From: a virus
DNA: 20,962 nucleotides
Direction: 5' to 3' (one strand)
IMG/VR virus record: IMGVR_UViG_3300048919_000068
Location: 1 to 20,962 of that record
Under the pieces are notes generated by a model, which worked only from the letters and a program-made list of their open reading frames with translations, was not told the DNA's origin and ran no database searches. This document shows positions 7,328-13,043 of the stretch, piece after piece. Position 1 is the stretch's first letter; each line of letters begins with the position of its first letter. Both the position numbers and the translations under genes were made by a program.

Positions 7328-7332
7328 AAATT

Positions 7333-7354
7333 AAAAAAGCCACCTTTTGTTGGC
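7333..7354 (-). terminator. Rho-independent terminator after the 66-residue gene
   Basis: On the minus strand GCCAAC and GGTGGC pair (one mismatch) around an AAAA loop, directly followed by TTTTTT (7333-7338). The hairpin begins 3 bases after the stop codon of the preceding gene and ends 5 bases before the first tRNA, so the tRNAs must come from read-through or from a processed longer transcript. Confidence 0.65.
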
Positions 7355-7356
7355 GA

Positions 7357-7557
7357 CTAATCAAAAATCGGTTCGTTGATTACTGCGTATGCCTTTATCT
7401 CTTCCGGTTTAACTCTATACCCTTCGTGGTCTTTGAAGTTCTCGCCCTCATTCACCATATAGGATAAAACTTTTTCTCCACCCTCTAATGCCAGTAACAA
7501 CTGTTTTCCTTTTTCCACCTCACCAAAAGCAGGAAATCCTTTTATCCAATCAATCAA
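7357..7557 (-). CDS. hypothetical 66-residue protein, TTG start
   Basis: A small protein of unknown function located between the large non-coding RNA and the tRNA pair. I place the start at the TTG at 7555-7557: a GGAGG site lies 8 bases upstream, whereas the longer frame has no site and would run through that Shine-Dalgarno. The product begins (M)IDWIKGFPAFGEVEKGKQ and ends KAYAVINEPIFD. It is mixed alpha/beta, with a GEVEKGKQLLLALEGGEKV segment reminiscent of small phage proteins that open with a 'W...F..V..G' pattern. A candidate extended -10 promoter lies close upstream and a terminator follows directly, so it could be a one-gene transcription unit. Confidence 0.6.
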   Translation of the reverse strand: MIDWIKGFPAFGEVEKGKQLLLALEGGEKVLSYMVNEGENFKDHEGYRVKPEEIKAYAVINEPIFD

Positions 7558-7576
7558 AAAAACCACCTCCACGATG

Positions 7577-7585
7577 AGTATACCA
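7577..7585 (-). promoter_or_regulatory. candidate extended -10 promoter
   Basis: TGGTATACT on the minus strand has the TGn extension and TATACT (5 of 6 to TATAAT). No convincing -35 box is seen. The predicted start would fall at the ribosome binding site of the 66-residue gene, giving a very short leader, so support is modest. Confidence 0.35.
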
Positions 7586-7611
7586 CTGTAATTTGTTCGC
7601 CGCGATAAGGT

Positions 7612-7642
7612 AAAAAAGAGCAACAGCGTTTAACCGTCACTC
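7612..7642 (-). terminator. Rho-independent terminator ending the structured RNA
   Basis: GAGTGACGGT (7633-7642) pairs with GCTGTTGCTC (7618-7627) as a 10-bp stem with several G-U pairs and a 5-base loop, followed by six T (7612-7617) on the minus strand. It sets a 3' end for the transcript that starts near 8140. Confidence 0.8.
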
Positions 7643-7884
7643 TCTTGTATTGCCCCTCACAACCTCAAGCCACGCACTGAGCGTAACCCTCAAGCGGTTA
7701 TGACAAGCTCCAGATCCCTATTACTCCGGACGGTCGACCTGGATTCCGTCACGGAGGCATATTTTCTTTGTCCACATACATGCATGTGTCCGGTATGTGC
7801 CCCGGCAGGCGTATGTGATGCGCTAATGCGCTGTTCACCATAGGAGGGCCGCCTATTACAGCGGCTAAAAAGTTATGTGTTAAA

Positions 7885-7923
7885 GGTCTTGATAGGAATC
7901 GAACCTATCTACTCCAAAAGACC
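7885..7923 (-). other. tRNA-like acceptor/T-arm minihelix inside the structured RNA
   Basis: GGTCTT (7918-7923) pairs with AAGACC (7885-7890). Directly stacked on it, GATAGG and CCTATC close a canonical TTCGATT T-loop (7891-7909). An 8-base bulge replaces the D and anticodon arms. I could not fold a full tRNA around it: the longer acceptor option GGTTTGG at 7963-7969 has one G-A clash and leaves no proper anticodon arm. It could be a tRNA relic or a T-loop module of the RNA. Confidence 0.55.
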
Positions 7924-8144
7924 ATATTATAATAGCGGTGATCTTACCCGCCGACCCCGCTTCCAAACCACCGCGACTAGCGCTCCATTATCCCTGTGTT
8001 CAAAGCGGATACCTTTTAGTGTGGACGAGTCCTGCAATGTTCGGATGAGCAGGGACACCCGGGTAATATACCCTATGTCCCTACTTTAAATCCAAACCAC
8101 AGACCCCGTGCCGACCCACTACAGACGTGGCACAGACGCGAAAA

Positions 8145-8522
8145 TCATTCTATCATTCCAATCAGTTTTAATGTTTCTGCAACGGATTCTACTCCACGAA
8201 CAATTCTCCTGTCAACTGACCGATCTGTAATATTATGAAACTTATTTACAGTTCCCCACCGAGGTAATCCACGAATAAAGCGGTAATGCATTACTTTCTT
8301 CACGCCATCATCCATAATTAAATTTACCGCCATCTCAACCGCATCTGCCTTCTGTTCATACTCCGTTTTCACCTGTTGCTCTTTATCTGTTAGGTTTTGA
8401 CGATTATCCAGGGCTTCAGCAGTTTTCCGCATCCGAATATATCGGTTCAGCATGCTTCTAGCAGACTCATAATCCGACTTTGTGGCTTTAGGAAATAACT
8501 CCATCTGACTGATCGCCCCCAT
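8145..8522 (-). CDS. ArpU-like late transcription regulator
   Basis: The 125-residue protein resembles the ArpU/RinA-type regulators that sit at the end of the early region of Gram-positive phages and switch on the late operon. The N-terminus MGAISQMELFPKATK carries an LFP motif typical of ArpU proteins, followed by a helical, charged middle (residues 15-75). The C-terminal part, HYRFIRGLPRWGTVNKFHNI plus TDRSVDRRIVRG, is a sigma region 4-like HTH (about 78-115). I use the ATG at 8520-8522, 8 bases after AGAGGAG; the GTG at 8531 would touch that site. Residues 6-10, QMELF, match a sliding-clamp-binding pentapeptide. The gene lies directly before the RNA block and late genes, as expected for its role. 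Confidence 0.72.
   Translation of the reverse strand: MGAISQMELFPKATKSDYESARSMLNRYIRMRKTAEALDNRQNLTDKEQQVKTEYEQKADAVEMAVNLIMDDGVKKVMHYRFIRGLPRWGTVNKFHNITDRSVDRRIVRGVESVAETLKLIGMIE
8147..8155 (-). promoter_or_regulatory. candidate extended -10 promoter of the structured RNA
   Basis: TGATAGAAT on the minus strand has a TGn extension plus TAGAAT (5 of 6 to TATAAT) and overlaps the last codons of the ArpU-like gene. Transcription would start near 8140, exactly where coding ends and the structured RNA begins. No clear -35 box is visible, as is usual for extended -10 promoters. Confidence 0.5.
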
Positions 8523-8535
8523 TGTTTGCACTCCT

Positions 8536-8742
8536 CTACATAAAATCGAATATAGTGGTCTGACCTTCTTTTATGAAATCTTCTGAATCTATAATCAATC
8601 CATCATCCAACCACTTTTTAGGAGCTGTCGTCTGGTAATGATGCCAGATCGGTACGCCGGCTTTTGAGTGGTTTGGATTTTTCTGTTGCGCCAGATCTGT
8701 CCATACCCACACCGTCTTGGCATTAACTTTTATCTCGTCCAT
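8536..8742 (-). CDS. small protein with C-terminal clamp-binding-like motif
   Basis: A 68-residue protein of unknown function. It is rich in W and H (WVWTD near residues 12-16, PIWHHYQTT near 31-39) and ends in QTTIFDFM. The pentapeptide QTTIF at residues 61-65 fits the relaxed bacterial beta-clamp-binding pattern Qxx(L/I)F and is placed at a flexible C-terminus, as in many clamp ligands. The ATG has a TAAGGAG site 7 bases upstream that includes the stop codon of the thymidylate synthase gene, so it is probably co-translated with it. A role at the replisome is an inference from the motif only. Confidence 0.6.
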   Translation of the reverse strand: MDEIKVNAKTVWVWTDLAQQKNPNHSKAGVPIWHHYQTTAPKKWLDDGLIIDSEDFIKEGQTTIFDFM

Positions 8743-8753
8743 AAGACCACTCC

Positions 8754-9560
8754 TTACACCGATACAGGCGCTTTGATGGCTGGGTGATGTTTGTACCCGA
8801 TAAACTCAAAGTCCTCATATTCGTAATCGTCGATGCTCTCGGGCTTACGTTTGATGTGCAGTGTTGGTAGTGGGAATGGTTCACGTGTTAGTTGCTCTTT
8901 GACCTGTTCGATGTGGTTCATGTAGATATGAACATCAGCACCGCTGTATACCAATTCTCCGACCTCTAGATCACATTGTTGAGCTATCATGTGGGTTAAG
9001 AGGGCATAGCTTGCGATATTAAACGGAAGTCCAAGGAATACGTCGGTGGATCGCATATTGAAAATGCAAGATAGTTTGCCTTCATTTACAACAAATTGAA
9101 ATGAATAATGGCACGGTGGCAGTTTCATGTATTTTAGCTCTGACACGTTCCAAGCACTAACTAAATGACGCCGTGACTCTGGATCTTTCTTGATCGATTT
9201 TATTACCTCATATATTTGATCATTTTCATCACCATAGTAGTTATGGTTTGGCATTGGCCATGAACGCCATTGTGCGCCATACACAGGTCCTAGATCTCCA
9301 TTTTGGTCCGCCCATGACTCCCAAATTTTTATGCCGTTTTCCTGCAGGTATTTAATATTTGTATTACCGCTTAGGAACCACAGTAGTTCATGCACCACAG
9401 ATGGAAGGTGTATCTTCTTCGTTGTTATAAGAGGGAATCCTTGTGAGAGATCGAATCTCAGCTGCCTTCCGAACACCGATAACGTCCCTGTGCCGGTCCG
9501 ATCACTCTTATGTGTGCCGTTGGTTAATATGTCATGTAGTAGTTCTAAATAATTACGCAT
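8754..9560 (-). CDS. thyA: thymidylate synthase (ThyA type)
   Basis: The enzyme makes dTMP from dUMP using methylene-tetrahydrofolate. With the start at 9558-9560 (AAGGAGG 9 bases upstream) the protein is 268 residues, close to E. coli ThyA. Signatures: [12 protein letters not shown] at residues 20-31 (phosphate-binding Arg21), W81-W83 region ESWAD, paired Arg130-131, catalytic Cys150 in [11 protein letters not shown]170-S171-T172-D173, [11 protein letters not shown] with N181, and the H211/Y213 pair in DVHIYMNH. All key residues seem present, so it should be active. The frame is open further upstream, but the extra residues have no ribosome site. The start overlaps the stop of the preceding gene by 8 bases. 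It works with the dUTPase, which supplies dUMP. Confidence 0.96.
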   Translation of the reverse strand: MRNYLELLHDILTNGTHKSDRTGTGTLSVFGRQLRFDLSQGFPLITTKKIHLPSVVHELLWFLSGNTNIKYLQENGIKIWESWADQNGDLGPVYGAQWRSWPMPNHNYYGDENDQIYEVIKSIKKDPESRRHLVSAWNVSELKYMKLPPCHYSFQFVVNEGKLSCIFNMRSTDVFLGLPFNIASYALLTHMIAQQCDLEVGELVYSGADVHIYMNHIEQVKEQLTREPFPLPTLHIKRKPESIDDYEYEDFEFIGYKHHPAIKAPVSV

Positions 9561-10173
9561 CCTTTGTATCCTCCTTGGGTATAGACTCCCTACCCTCTCC
9601 ACGTTTTCCCTTAATGAACTTGTCATATATTTGTACAGCCATTTCATCAATTGACACTGTATTTGTGTCAACCATGAGCCATTTCAGTTCATCGATAATT
9701 GATTCCCGTTCAGTCTTTTCTCTCTCAAAACCATTGTTCATCCCACGATAGAAAGAGGAAGTGTTATCCGAGCACCATTCACGAATCAACCGGAAGTCGG
9801 TGGTGTATGTGTCTATGCGATGCTGGTCTACGGGATGTAGCGATTCAATAATTTTTGCTAAGGCAACACCATAATATTCGTACTCGCCCATGAACCTGGT
9901 GAGCGCATCGTACACTTCACCCGGAACCTTAACTTTACTGTGAAGGTCTTTGATTTCATTTTTTAGGAGTTTTATTTCTGCTGAAAATGAACTAAACCCC
10001 TCCCGAGACATTTCCACTACGTATTTATCAGGTACATCAACGTGTGAGTATTCTCCAGTGGACAAAGTGTAAATCGCTCCTGCGTCAGAATCCATTACTG
10101 TTAAAGCTAGATAAACACCAGGAGAGACTACTTCATTTCCCGCTAAAACTTTGACTACCCCATATACTTTCAT
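9553..10173 (-). CDS. hypothetical phage protein, 206 residues
   Basis: Unrecognised protein with two parts. The N-terminal 60 residues are beta-rich ([20 protein letters not shown] and [20 protein letters not shown]). A coiled-coil stretch follows (about 62-85, [21 protein letters not shown]), then a helical C-terminal part and a charged tail ending KEDTKDA. The tail codons contain the Shine-Dalgarno of thyA, so the acidic-basic end may reflect that constraint. Its ATG overlaps the stop of the YopX-like gene by 4 bases. It belongs to a tightly packed, translationally coupled set running from 11.2 to 8.5 kb. I assign no function. Confidence 0.6.
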   Translation of the reverse strand: MKVYGVVKVLAGNEVVSPGVYLALTVMDSDAGAIYTLSTGEYSHVDVPDKYVVEMSREGFSSFSAEIKLLKNEIKDLHSKVKVPGEVYDALTRFMGEYEYYGVALAKIIESLHPVDQHRIDTYTTDFRLIREWCSDNTSSFYRGMNNGFEREKTERESIIDELKWLMVDTNTVSIDEMAVQIYDKFIKGKRGEGRESIPKEDTKDA

Positions 10174-10589
10174 TCTTCATCCCTACCCTCTAGTAAGTGT
10201 GGGTGTTCAAACTGGTTCCCGAGGACTGTGATCGGCTCATATTGTGCAGTTGCCAACTTAGCCAATGGCTGATAATAACTTTCGTACCCGATGTAATTGA
10301 CCCAGTATTGTCCATTATCGAAATGTACATAGCCTGTAAACGTTCCAGTATCACTCCGCTCTCTGCACGTCACAACGTCTCCCTCATATATCTCTTTTCC
10401 ATTCTTGTCCTTTAGTCCGGTGTACTGCCCAACTGTCTCTGGACGTACGTGGTAAGCAAAAGGCAAGCCTGCACTGTTGGAAATGTAGTGTCCCTTCTCG
10501 ATCCTCATGTAATTTCTATTGAGCACCGTTAGTAATCCGTAATTCCATCCGCCATCTATACCCATGCCACGAAACTTGAACTCTCTCAT
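10170..10589 (-). CDS. YopX-like protein
   Basis: The 139-residue product has the hallmarks of the YopX family of Gram-positive phages: MREFKFRGMGIDGGWNYG at the start, a QYTGLKDKNGKEIYEGDVV block around residues 77-95, then a beta-barrel-like part with VHFDNGQYWVNY and an ITVLGNQFEHPHLL end. YopX proteins form beta-barrel oligomers; the biological role is not known. The start ATG at 10587-10589 has a GGGAGG site 8 bases upstream; the longer open frame lacks one. It overlaps the end of the DUF551-like gene and the start of the following gene by ATGA on each side, so translation is coupled along the run. Confidence 0.85.
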   Translation of the reverse strand: MREFKFRGMGIDGGWNYGLLTVLNRNYMRIEKGHYISNSAGLPFAYHVRPETVGQYTGLKDKNGKEIYEGDVVTCRERSDTGTFTGYVHFDNGQYWVNYIGYESYYQPLAKLATAQYEPITVLGNQFEHPHLLEGRDEE

Positions 10590-10792
10590 GCTTCTTCCTC
10601 CCCAGGTAGGTTGATAGTTGCGTAGTGAGTGACTTTTTGTGATAAAAGTCTTCCTGTACCAGCTTCCAACCACACTTGCCCAGCGGTAGTAAATATCCCG
10701 TATGATACATAGTTGCTTTTTGCTGAATAAATGGCACATATTGCACCTGGTTCTGGTTGATGTTCACAATTAAACGGTGTCCACTCTATCAT
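10586..10792 (-). CDS. DUF551-like small protein
   Basis: A 68-residue protein starting MIEWTPFNCEHQPEPGAICA and ending KVTHYATINLPGEEEA. The 'PEPG' turn near the start and the 'VTHW/Y..I.LP' ending are typical of DUF551-like phage proteins, which have no known function. I chose the ATG at 10790-10792, which has AAGGAG 10 bases upstream and overlaps the previous stop codon by 4 bases, over the longer open frame. The C-terminal EEEA codons contain the GGAGG used by the YopX-like gene. Confidence 0.65.
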   Translation of the reverse strand: MIEWTPFNCEHQPEPGAICAIYSAKSNYVSYGIFTTAGQVWLEAGTGRLLSQKVTHYATINLPGEEEA

Positions 10793-11016
10793 TCTGTATC
10801 CGCTCCTTCCCCACCCAAATTGCTTTTGAATATCAACTCTCCCGCTGCACATTCGTACTGCTTCTCGGTCAGGTCCATATGCATGCTCACAGCATCTACA
10901 ACCTGTTTAGTGACTTCTATTTTTGTGCTGAATGTTTTGCCACCATCATTGCTGTATCCGGCGTATATGGCTCCTGTAATCGGACTGGTGGATATGATTA
11001 GTTTATTGAGCCTCAT
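10789..11016 (-). CDS. small conserved phage protein (DUF7446-like)
   Basis: A 75-residue protein beginning MRLNKLIISTSPITGAIYAG, followed by a short beta strand region, a VTKQVVDAVSMHMDLTEKQY helix and a C-terminal beta strand with ELIFKS. This order, 'ISxSPxTGxIYAG ... VTxxVxxAV', resembles small phage proteins of the DUF7446 type; function unknown. The ATG at 11014-11016 has GGAAGGAG upstream. It overlaps the previous gene by 14 bases and the next one by 4. The tail GGEGADTE is encoded by codons that also form the next gene's ribosome binding site. Confidence 0.6.
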   Translation of the reverse strand: MRLNKLIISTSPITGAIYAGYSNDGGKTFSTKIEVTKQVVDAVSMHMDLTEKQYECAAGELIFKSNLGGEGADTE

Positions 11017-11212
11017 GCTTATCCGCTCCTTCCTCAACCAAAATCACGGTTCGACCAGTAGTGTCAACCACCTTATCAGGCGTTCCATATCCTCGTTCAA
11101 ACGCTGTGAATGCGCGTTCCTGTAATTCCTTCTTAGATAAAGGTTCATACCATTCAGAGAACATCACGCGCCGATCACCGACATAGAAATAGTGCGTCAC
11201 TCGTTTACTCAT
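11003..11212 (-). CDS. hypothetical small protein, 69 residues
   Basis: Unrecognised protein (MSKRVTHYFYVGDRRVMFSE...), with an aromatic N-terminal half, a helix near residues 26-40 (KKELQERAFTAFERGYG) and a C-terminal strand TVILVEEGAD. The N-terminal part, with GDRRVMF and EWYEPLSKKEL, looks like a small alpha/beta domain. The start ATG overlaps the previous stop codon by 4 bases and uses AAGGAG within that gene. It shares the EGAD-type tail with its neighbours. No function can be given. Confidence 0.55.
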   Translation of the reverse strand: MSKRVTHYFYVGDRRVMFSEWYEPLSKKELQERAFTAFERGYGTPDKVVDTTGRTVILVEEGADKHEAQ

Positions 11213-11787
11213 TGTTCCGCTCCTTCCTTGGGAGCCAACAACTGCTCAGAAGCCATTTTCAGCGCTACCAAGTATGATCTGAGACGTGGTTGCGTCTGTC
11301 TTCCGATGCTGTACATCCATTCCCAATAGTCTGGTTCGAGTTCATGCAACCAATCAGCATCATTTATTACATCTGCCCATTCTTGTTCCTTATCAATGAA
11401 CCTTGCCGATTCGAATAGCTCTCTCATTTCATCGTGATCATAGATCGCTCCGTCAACTTTCAATTCATTCAACCACTCTCGGAGACTCTTTACTGCTACA
11501 TCTGAATCGAAATAGTATTTTTCTTCATGGTAGGCTCGCAGTTTTTCGCAGAAGTAACCCATGCTGTAGTCATTGAATGCGTGAACATCCGCGGTCTCTG
11601 TGAAGCAGAACAACGCTTCACCCAAGTCACCAGTTACATACATGTTTCTTCCATCAAAAACGAATCGCACGTAGTACGCTACAGTTTCTGGACGCCGCCA
11701 GATCAATTCTTTGATTGCTCCATGGTCGGTGTAGGTTGCTTGGTGGTTATGGAACCAACGTTCACGAATTTCTGTTTCATTGATCAT
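11209..11787 (-). CDS. hypothetical acidic phage protein, 192 residues
   Basis: An acidic, aromatic-rich protein of unknown function. The N-terminal part has RERWFHNHQATYTDHGAIK and then a beta strand pair, VRFVFDGRNMYVTGDLGEAL, around residues 40-60. The remainder is helical with many D/E/W residues (EWADVINDADWLHELEPDYW near 136-155). No membrane segment or catalytic motif is obvious. The start ATG has AGGAGG 8 bases upstream, preceded by a 9-bp hairpin. Such acidic early proteins of phages are sometimes host-takeover or DNA-mimic proteins, but that is speculation here. It heads the coupled run 11.8-8.5 kb. Confidence 0.6.
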   Translation of the reverse strand: MINETEIRERWFHNHQATYTDHGAIKELIWRRPETVAYYVRFVFDGRNMYVTGDLGEALFCFTETADVHAFNDYSMGYFCEKLRAYHEEKYYFDSDVAVKSLREWLNELKVDGAIYDHDEMRELFESARFIDKEQEWADVINDADWLHELEPDYWEWMYSIGRQTQPRLRSYLVALKMASEQLLAPKEGAEQ

Positions 11788-11808
11788 CTTGTATATCCTC
11801 CTATTTGG

Positions 11809-11838
11809 GGAGACCGACCAAAACCTGATCCGGCCTCC
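11809..11838 (-). other. intergenic hairpin before the 192-residue gene
   Basis: GGAGGCCGG (11830-11838) pairs with TCGGTCTCC (11809-11817) over 9 bases, including two G-U pairs, with a 12-base loop. No T run follows; the gene's AGGAGG site comes soon after. It is one of seven similar junction hairpins in the accessory region. Confidence 0.55.
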
Positions 11839-11850
11839 ACTTCGTTAAGT

Positions 11851-12267
11851 TTATTCAGTCGATTGGTCGCCTTCGGCCAATGATTTACGCTTTATGTGCT
11901 CGATCACAACAAAATCCTTTTTATCAAAATGCATTGCGGTGGATGGTTCGTAATTTCCAGAGTCCCAATCAGCATCGAACCTCTTACGATCATCAATGTA
12001 CATCCCGAATAATGCGTCTTGCTCTATTGCATAAATGAGTTCTTTAAATTTGTCATCGTCGTTGTCTTCCCAACCATATAGGCTGTAACTGTCTGGACTG
12101 TATCCCCACACGGCACCCACAACCTCTGTGCCATTCAAATTGCGATAAGCTTCAGCCATATTTTCCATAACTTCTTGAGCTGGTGGAGAGAACCCAGCAT
12201 CATATGTTGATTTAATTTCCTCAGCATTTTTATTTGCTGTATTAAAACGTAATCTATACAGTTCCAT
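11851..12267 (-). CDS. hypothetical acidic protein, 138 residues
   Basis: Unrecognised protein. It starts MELYRLRFNTANKNAEEIKS, followed by a helix with EVMENMAEAYRNLNGTEVVG, a central GYSPDSYSLYGWEDNDDDKF segment and a C-terminal beta part (KKDFVVIEHIKRKSL). It is acidic overall. The ATG at 12265-12267 has AGGAGG about 8 bases upstream, and the gene lies 17 bases after the ABA-sandwich gene with no room for a promoter, so it is co-transcribed. Function unknown. Confidence 0.58.
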   Translation of the reverse strand: MELYRLRFNTANKNAEEIKSTYDAGFSPPAQEVMENMAEAYRNLNGTEVVGAVWGYSPDSYSLYGWEDNDDDKFKELIYAIEQDALFGMYIDDRKRFDADWDSGNYEPSTAMHFDKKDFVVIEHIKRKSLAEGDQSTE

Positions 12268-12284
12268 TTCCTATCCCTCCTATG

Positions 12285-12725
12285 TTATAAGTCCAGTACA
12301 GCCAATAACGCGGCCTTACAGATTGCTTCAGGTGCAAGTTCACTATCGACTTCTATCGCCGTTTGATGCGGATCCCAGAAGAACATTGCATGCCACAATT
12401 CATCTTCACGGGACAGTACAACCCACCAGGATTTTTGATGCATACCATTAATCACATCCCATGCTGCGGATATATCCTTGGACCAATGCCTATTTACAAA
12501 GTATGATAATTCCACAATTCCTCTTGGCGGCATCATGGCGTAAGCGTGCGCCTCGCTCATGTTCGGTGGTATTAATACTTCTCCGTGCTCCACCGGTCCG
12601 TCATAGTCATACTCAGGCCCTGATATGCGCCGCCAGCCGAATACGTGTTCAGCGACCAATATATCCAGTTCTATTCCAGGCTCAGCGTTCAACACTTGCT
12701 CCCTGGTCAACGCTGTTTGTGTCAT
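12285..12725 (-). CDS. phage ABA sandwich domain protein
   Basis: The 146-residue product fits the Phage_ABA_S family: it opens TREQVLNAEPGIELDILVAEHVFGW, the typical '(E)PG.ELD.LVAE.V.GW' block at about residues 8-31. It continues with YFVNRHWSKDISAAWDVI near 76-92 and ends with a helix EAICKAALLAVLDL. The domain is a small alpha-beta-alpha sandwich widespread in phages; its molecular role is not established. A GAGGC/GCCTC hairpin overlapping the previous stop codon precedes the AAGGAGG site. It sits among other accessory genes of the early operon. Confidence 0.8.
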   Translation of the reverse strand: MTQTALTREQVLNAEPGIELDILVAEHVFGWRRISGPEYDYDGPVEHGEVLIPPNMSEAHAYAMMPPRGIVELSYFVNRHWSKDISAAWDVINGMHQKSWWVVLSREDELWHAMFFWDPHQTAIEVDSELAPEAICKAALLAVLDL

Positions 12726-12749
12726 GTGTTATATCCTCCTTAGTAGGGA

Positions 12750-12763
12750 GAGGCCCAAGCCTC
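12750..12763 (-). other. post-stop hairpin before the ABA-sandwich gene
   Basis: GAGGC (12759-12763) pairs with GCCTC (12750-12754), loop TTGG. The 5' arm begins inside the TGA stop codon of the upstream gene (TGAGGC). The 3' arm is complementary to GAGG of the nearby Shine-Dalgarno, so two foldings are possible. Confidence 0.55.
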
Positions 12764-13043
12764 AACCCACGATTTTGTATGCTTCCAATGCTGTTGATTC
12801 TCCATCCAGGTACATTCCTATGTTGAAATAAATGTTCCGTTTCACCTCAAGGACAACCTCATTCAGTCTCGTTATCTCTACCATGTTGTAATGACCAATG
12901 AAGTGTGGTTCAGTTTCTTTAATCTTTTTCTTCCGGACAGCCGTTCTATGTTCGTCACTACGTTCATTCCACTTGACCAAAACAATGTCGCCTCTCTTCA
13001 ACTCGTCAAACTGTTCTTGTCGTTCAAGCTTCACCATTTGCAT
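12762..13043 (-). CDS. hypothetical small protein, 93 residues
   Basis: An alpha/beta protein with the segment FDELKRGDIVLVKWNERS near residues 12-29, which resembles the first strand of small SH3-like barrels ('GDIVLVKW'). A basic patch RTAVRKKKIKE follows, and a beta-rich end with VVLEVKRNIYFNIGMYLDGES. An SH3-like fold is a guess from this pattern. The ATG at 13041-13043 has AGAGGGG 7 bases upstream and lies within the end of the previous gene (20-base overlap); the longer frame lacks a site. Function unknown. Confidence 0.58.
   Translation of the reverse strand: MQMVKLERQEQFDELKRGDIVLVKWNERSDEHRTAVRKKKIKETEPHFIGHYNMVEITRLNEVVLEVKRNIYFNIGMYLDGESTALEAYKIVG

Larger units (their letters stand above)
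7612..8140 (-). ncRNA. large structured non-coding RNA, about 530 nt (GOLLD/ROOL-like setting)
   Basis: This stretch lacks a credible gene on either strand but is dense in helices on the minus strand. Examples, given as paired arms: GTGCC/GGCAC (8129-8133, 8108-8112); GTAGGGACA/TGTCCCTGC (8076-8084, 8049-8057) enclosing GGGT/ACCC; CCGC/GCGG (8005-8008, 7971-7974); GCGG/CCGC (7957-7960, 7935-7938); a tRNA-like minihelix (7885-7923); GCCGC/GCGGC (7861-7865, 7848-7852); GTGA/TCAC stacked on GCGC/GCGC (7815-7838); CACATAC/GTATGTG (7793-7799, 7773-7779); CTCCG-GACGG/CCGTC-CGGAG with one bulged T (7724-7756); TAACC/GGTTA (7684-7700). A candidate promoter sits at the 5' end and a terminator at the 3' end. 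Large ornate phage RNAs beside tRNAs include GOLLD and ROOL; the size and place fit, but I cannot confirm a family by eye. It could be new. Confidence 0.7.

Noticed and set aside
8015-8080. Hammerhead-like GATGAG on the plus strand near 8043
   Set aside because: The conserved CTGATGA and the matching GAAA and cleavage triplet are absent, and the strong stem at 8049-8084 explains the region.
7877-8089. Plus-strand frame of 70 codons inside the structured RNA region
   Set aside because: There is no ribosome binding site, and it runs across strong inverted repeats and the tRNA-like T-arm; better explained as non-coding RNA on the minus strand.
7885-8106. tmRNA: GGGGTCT at 8100-8106 can pair with AGACC near the T-arm at 7884-7888
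   Set aside because: There is no tag reading frame ending in the usual Ala-Ala, no conserved 5' tmRNA half, and only five good pairs in the closing helix.
7600-8150. Group I intron interrupting a tRNA
   Set aside because: I find no P/Q/R/S core elements, and the tRNA-like minihelix does not join to a matching 5' half.
8523-8531. Longer ArpU-like start at the GTG at 8529-8531
   Set aside because: The GAGGAG site touches this codon; the ATG 9 bases further on has normal spacing.
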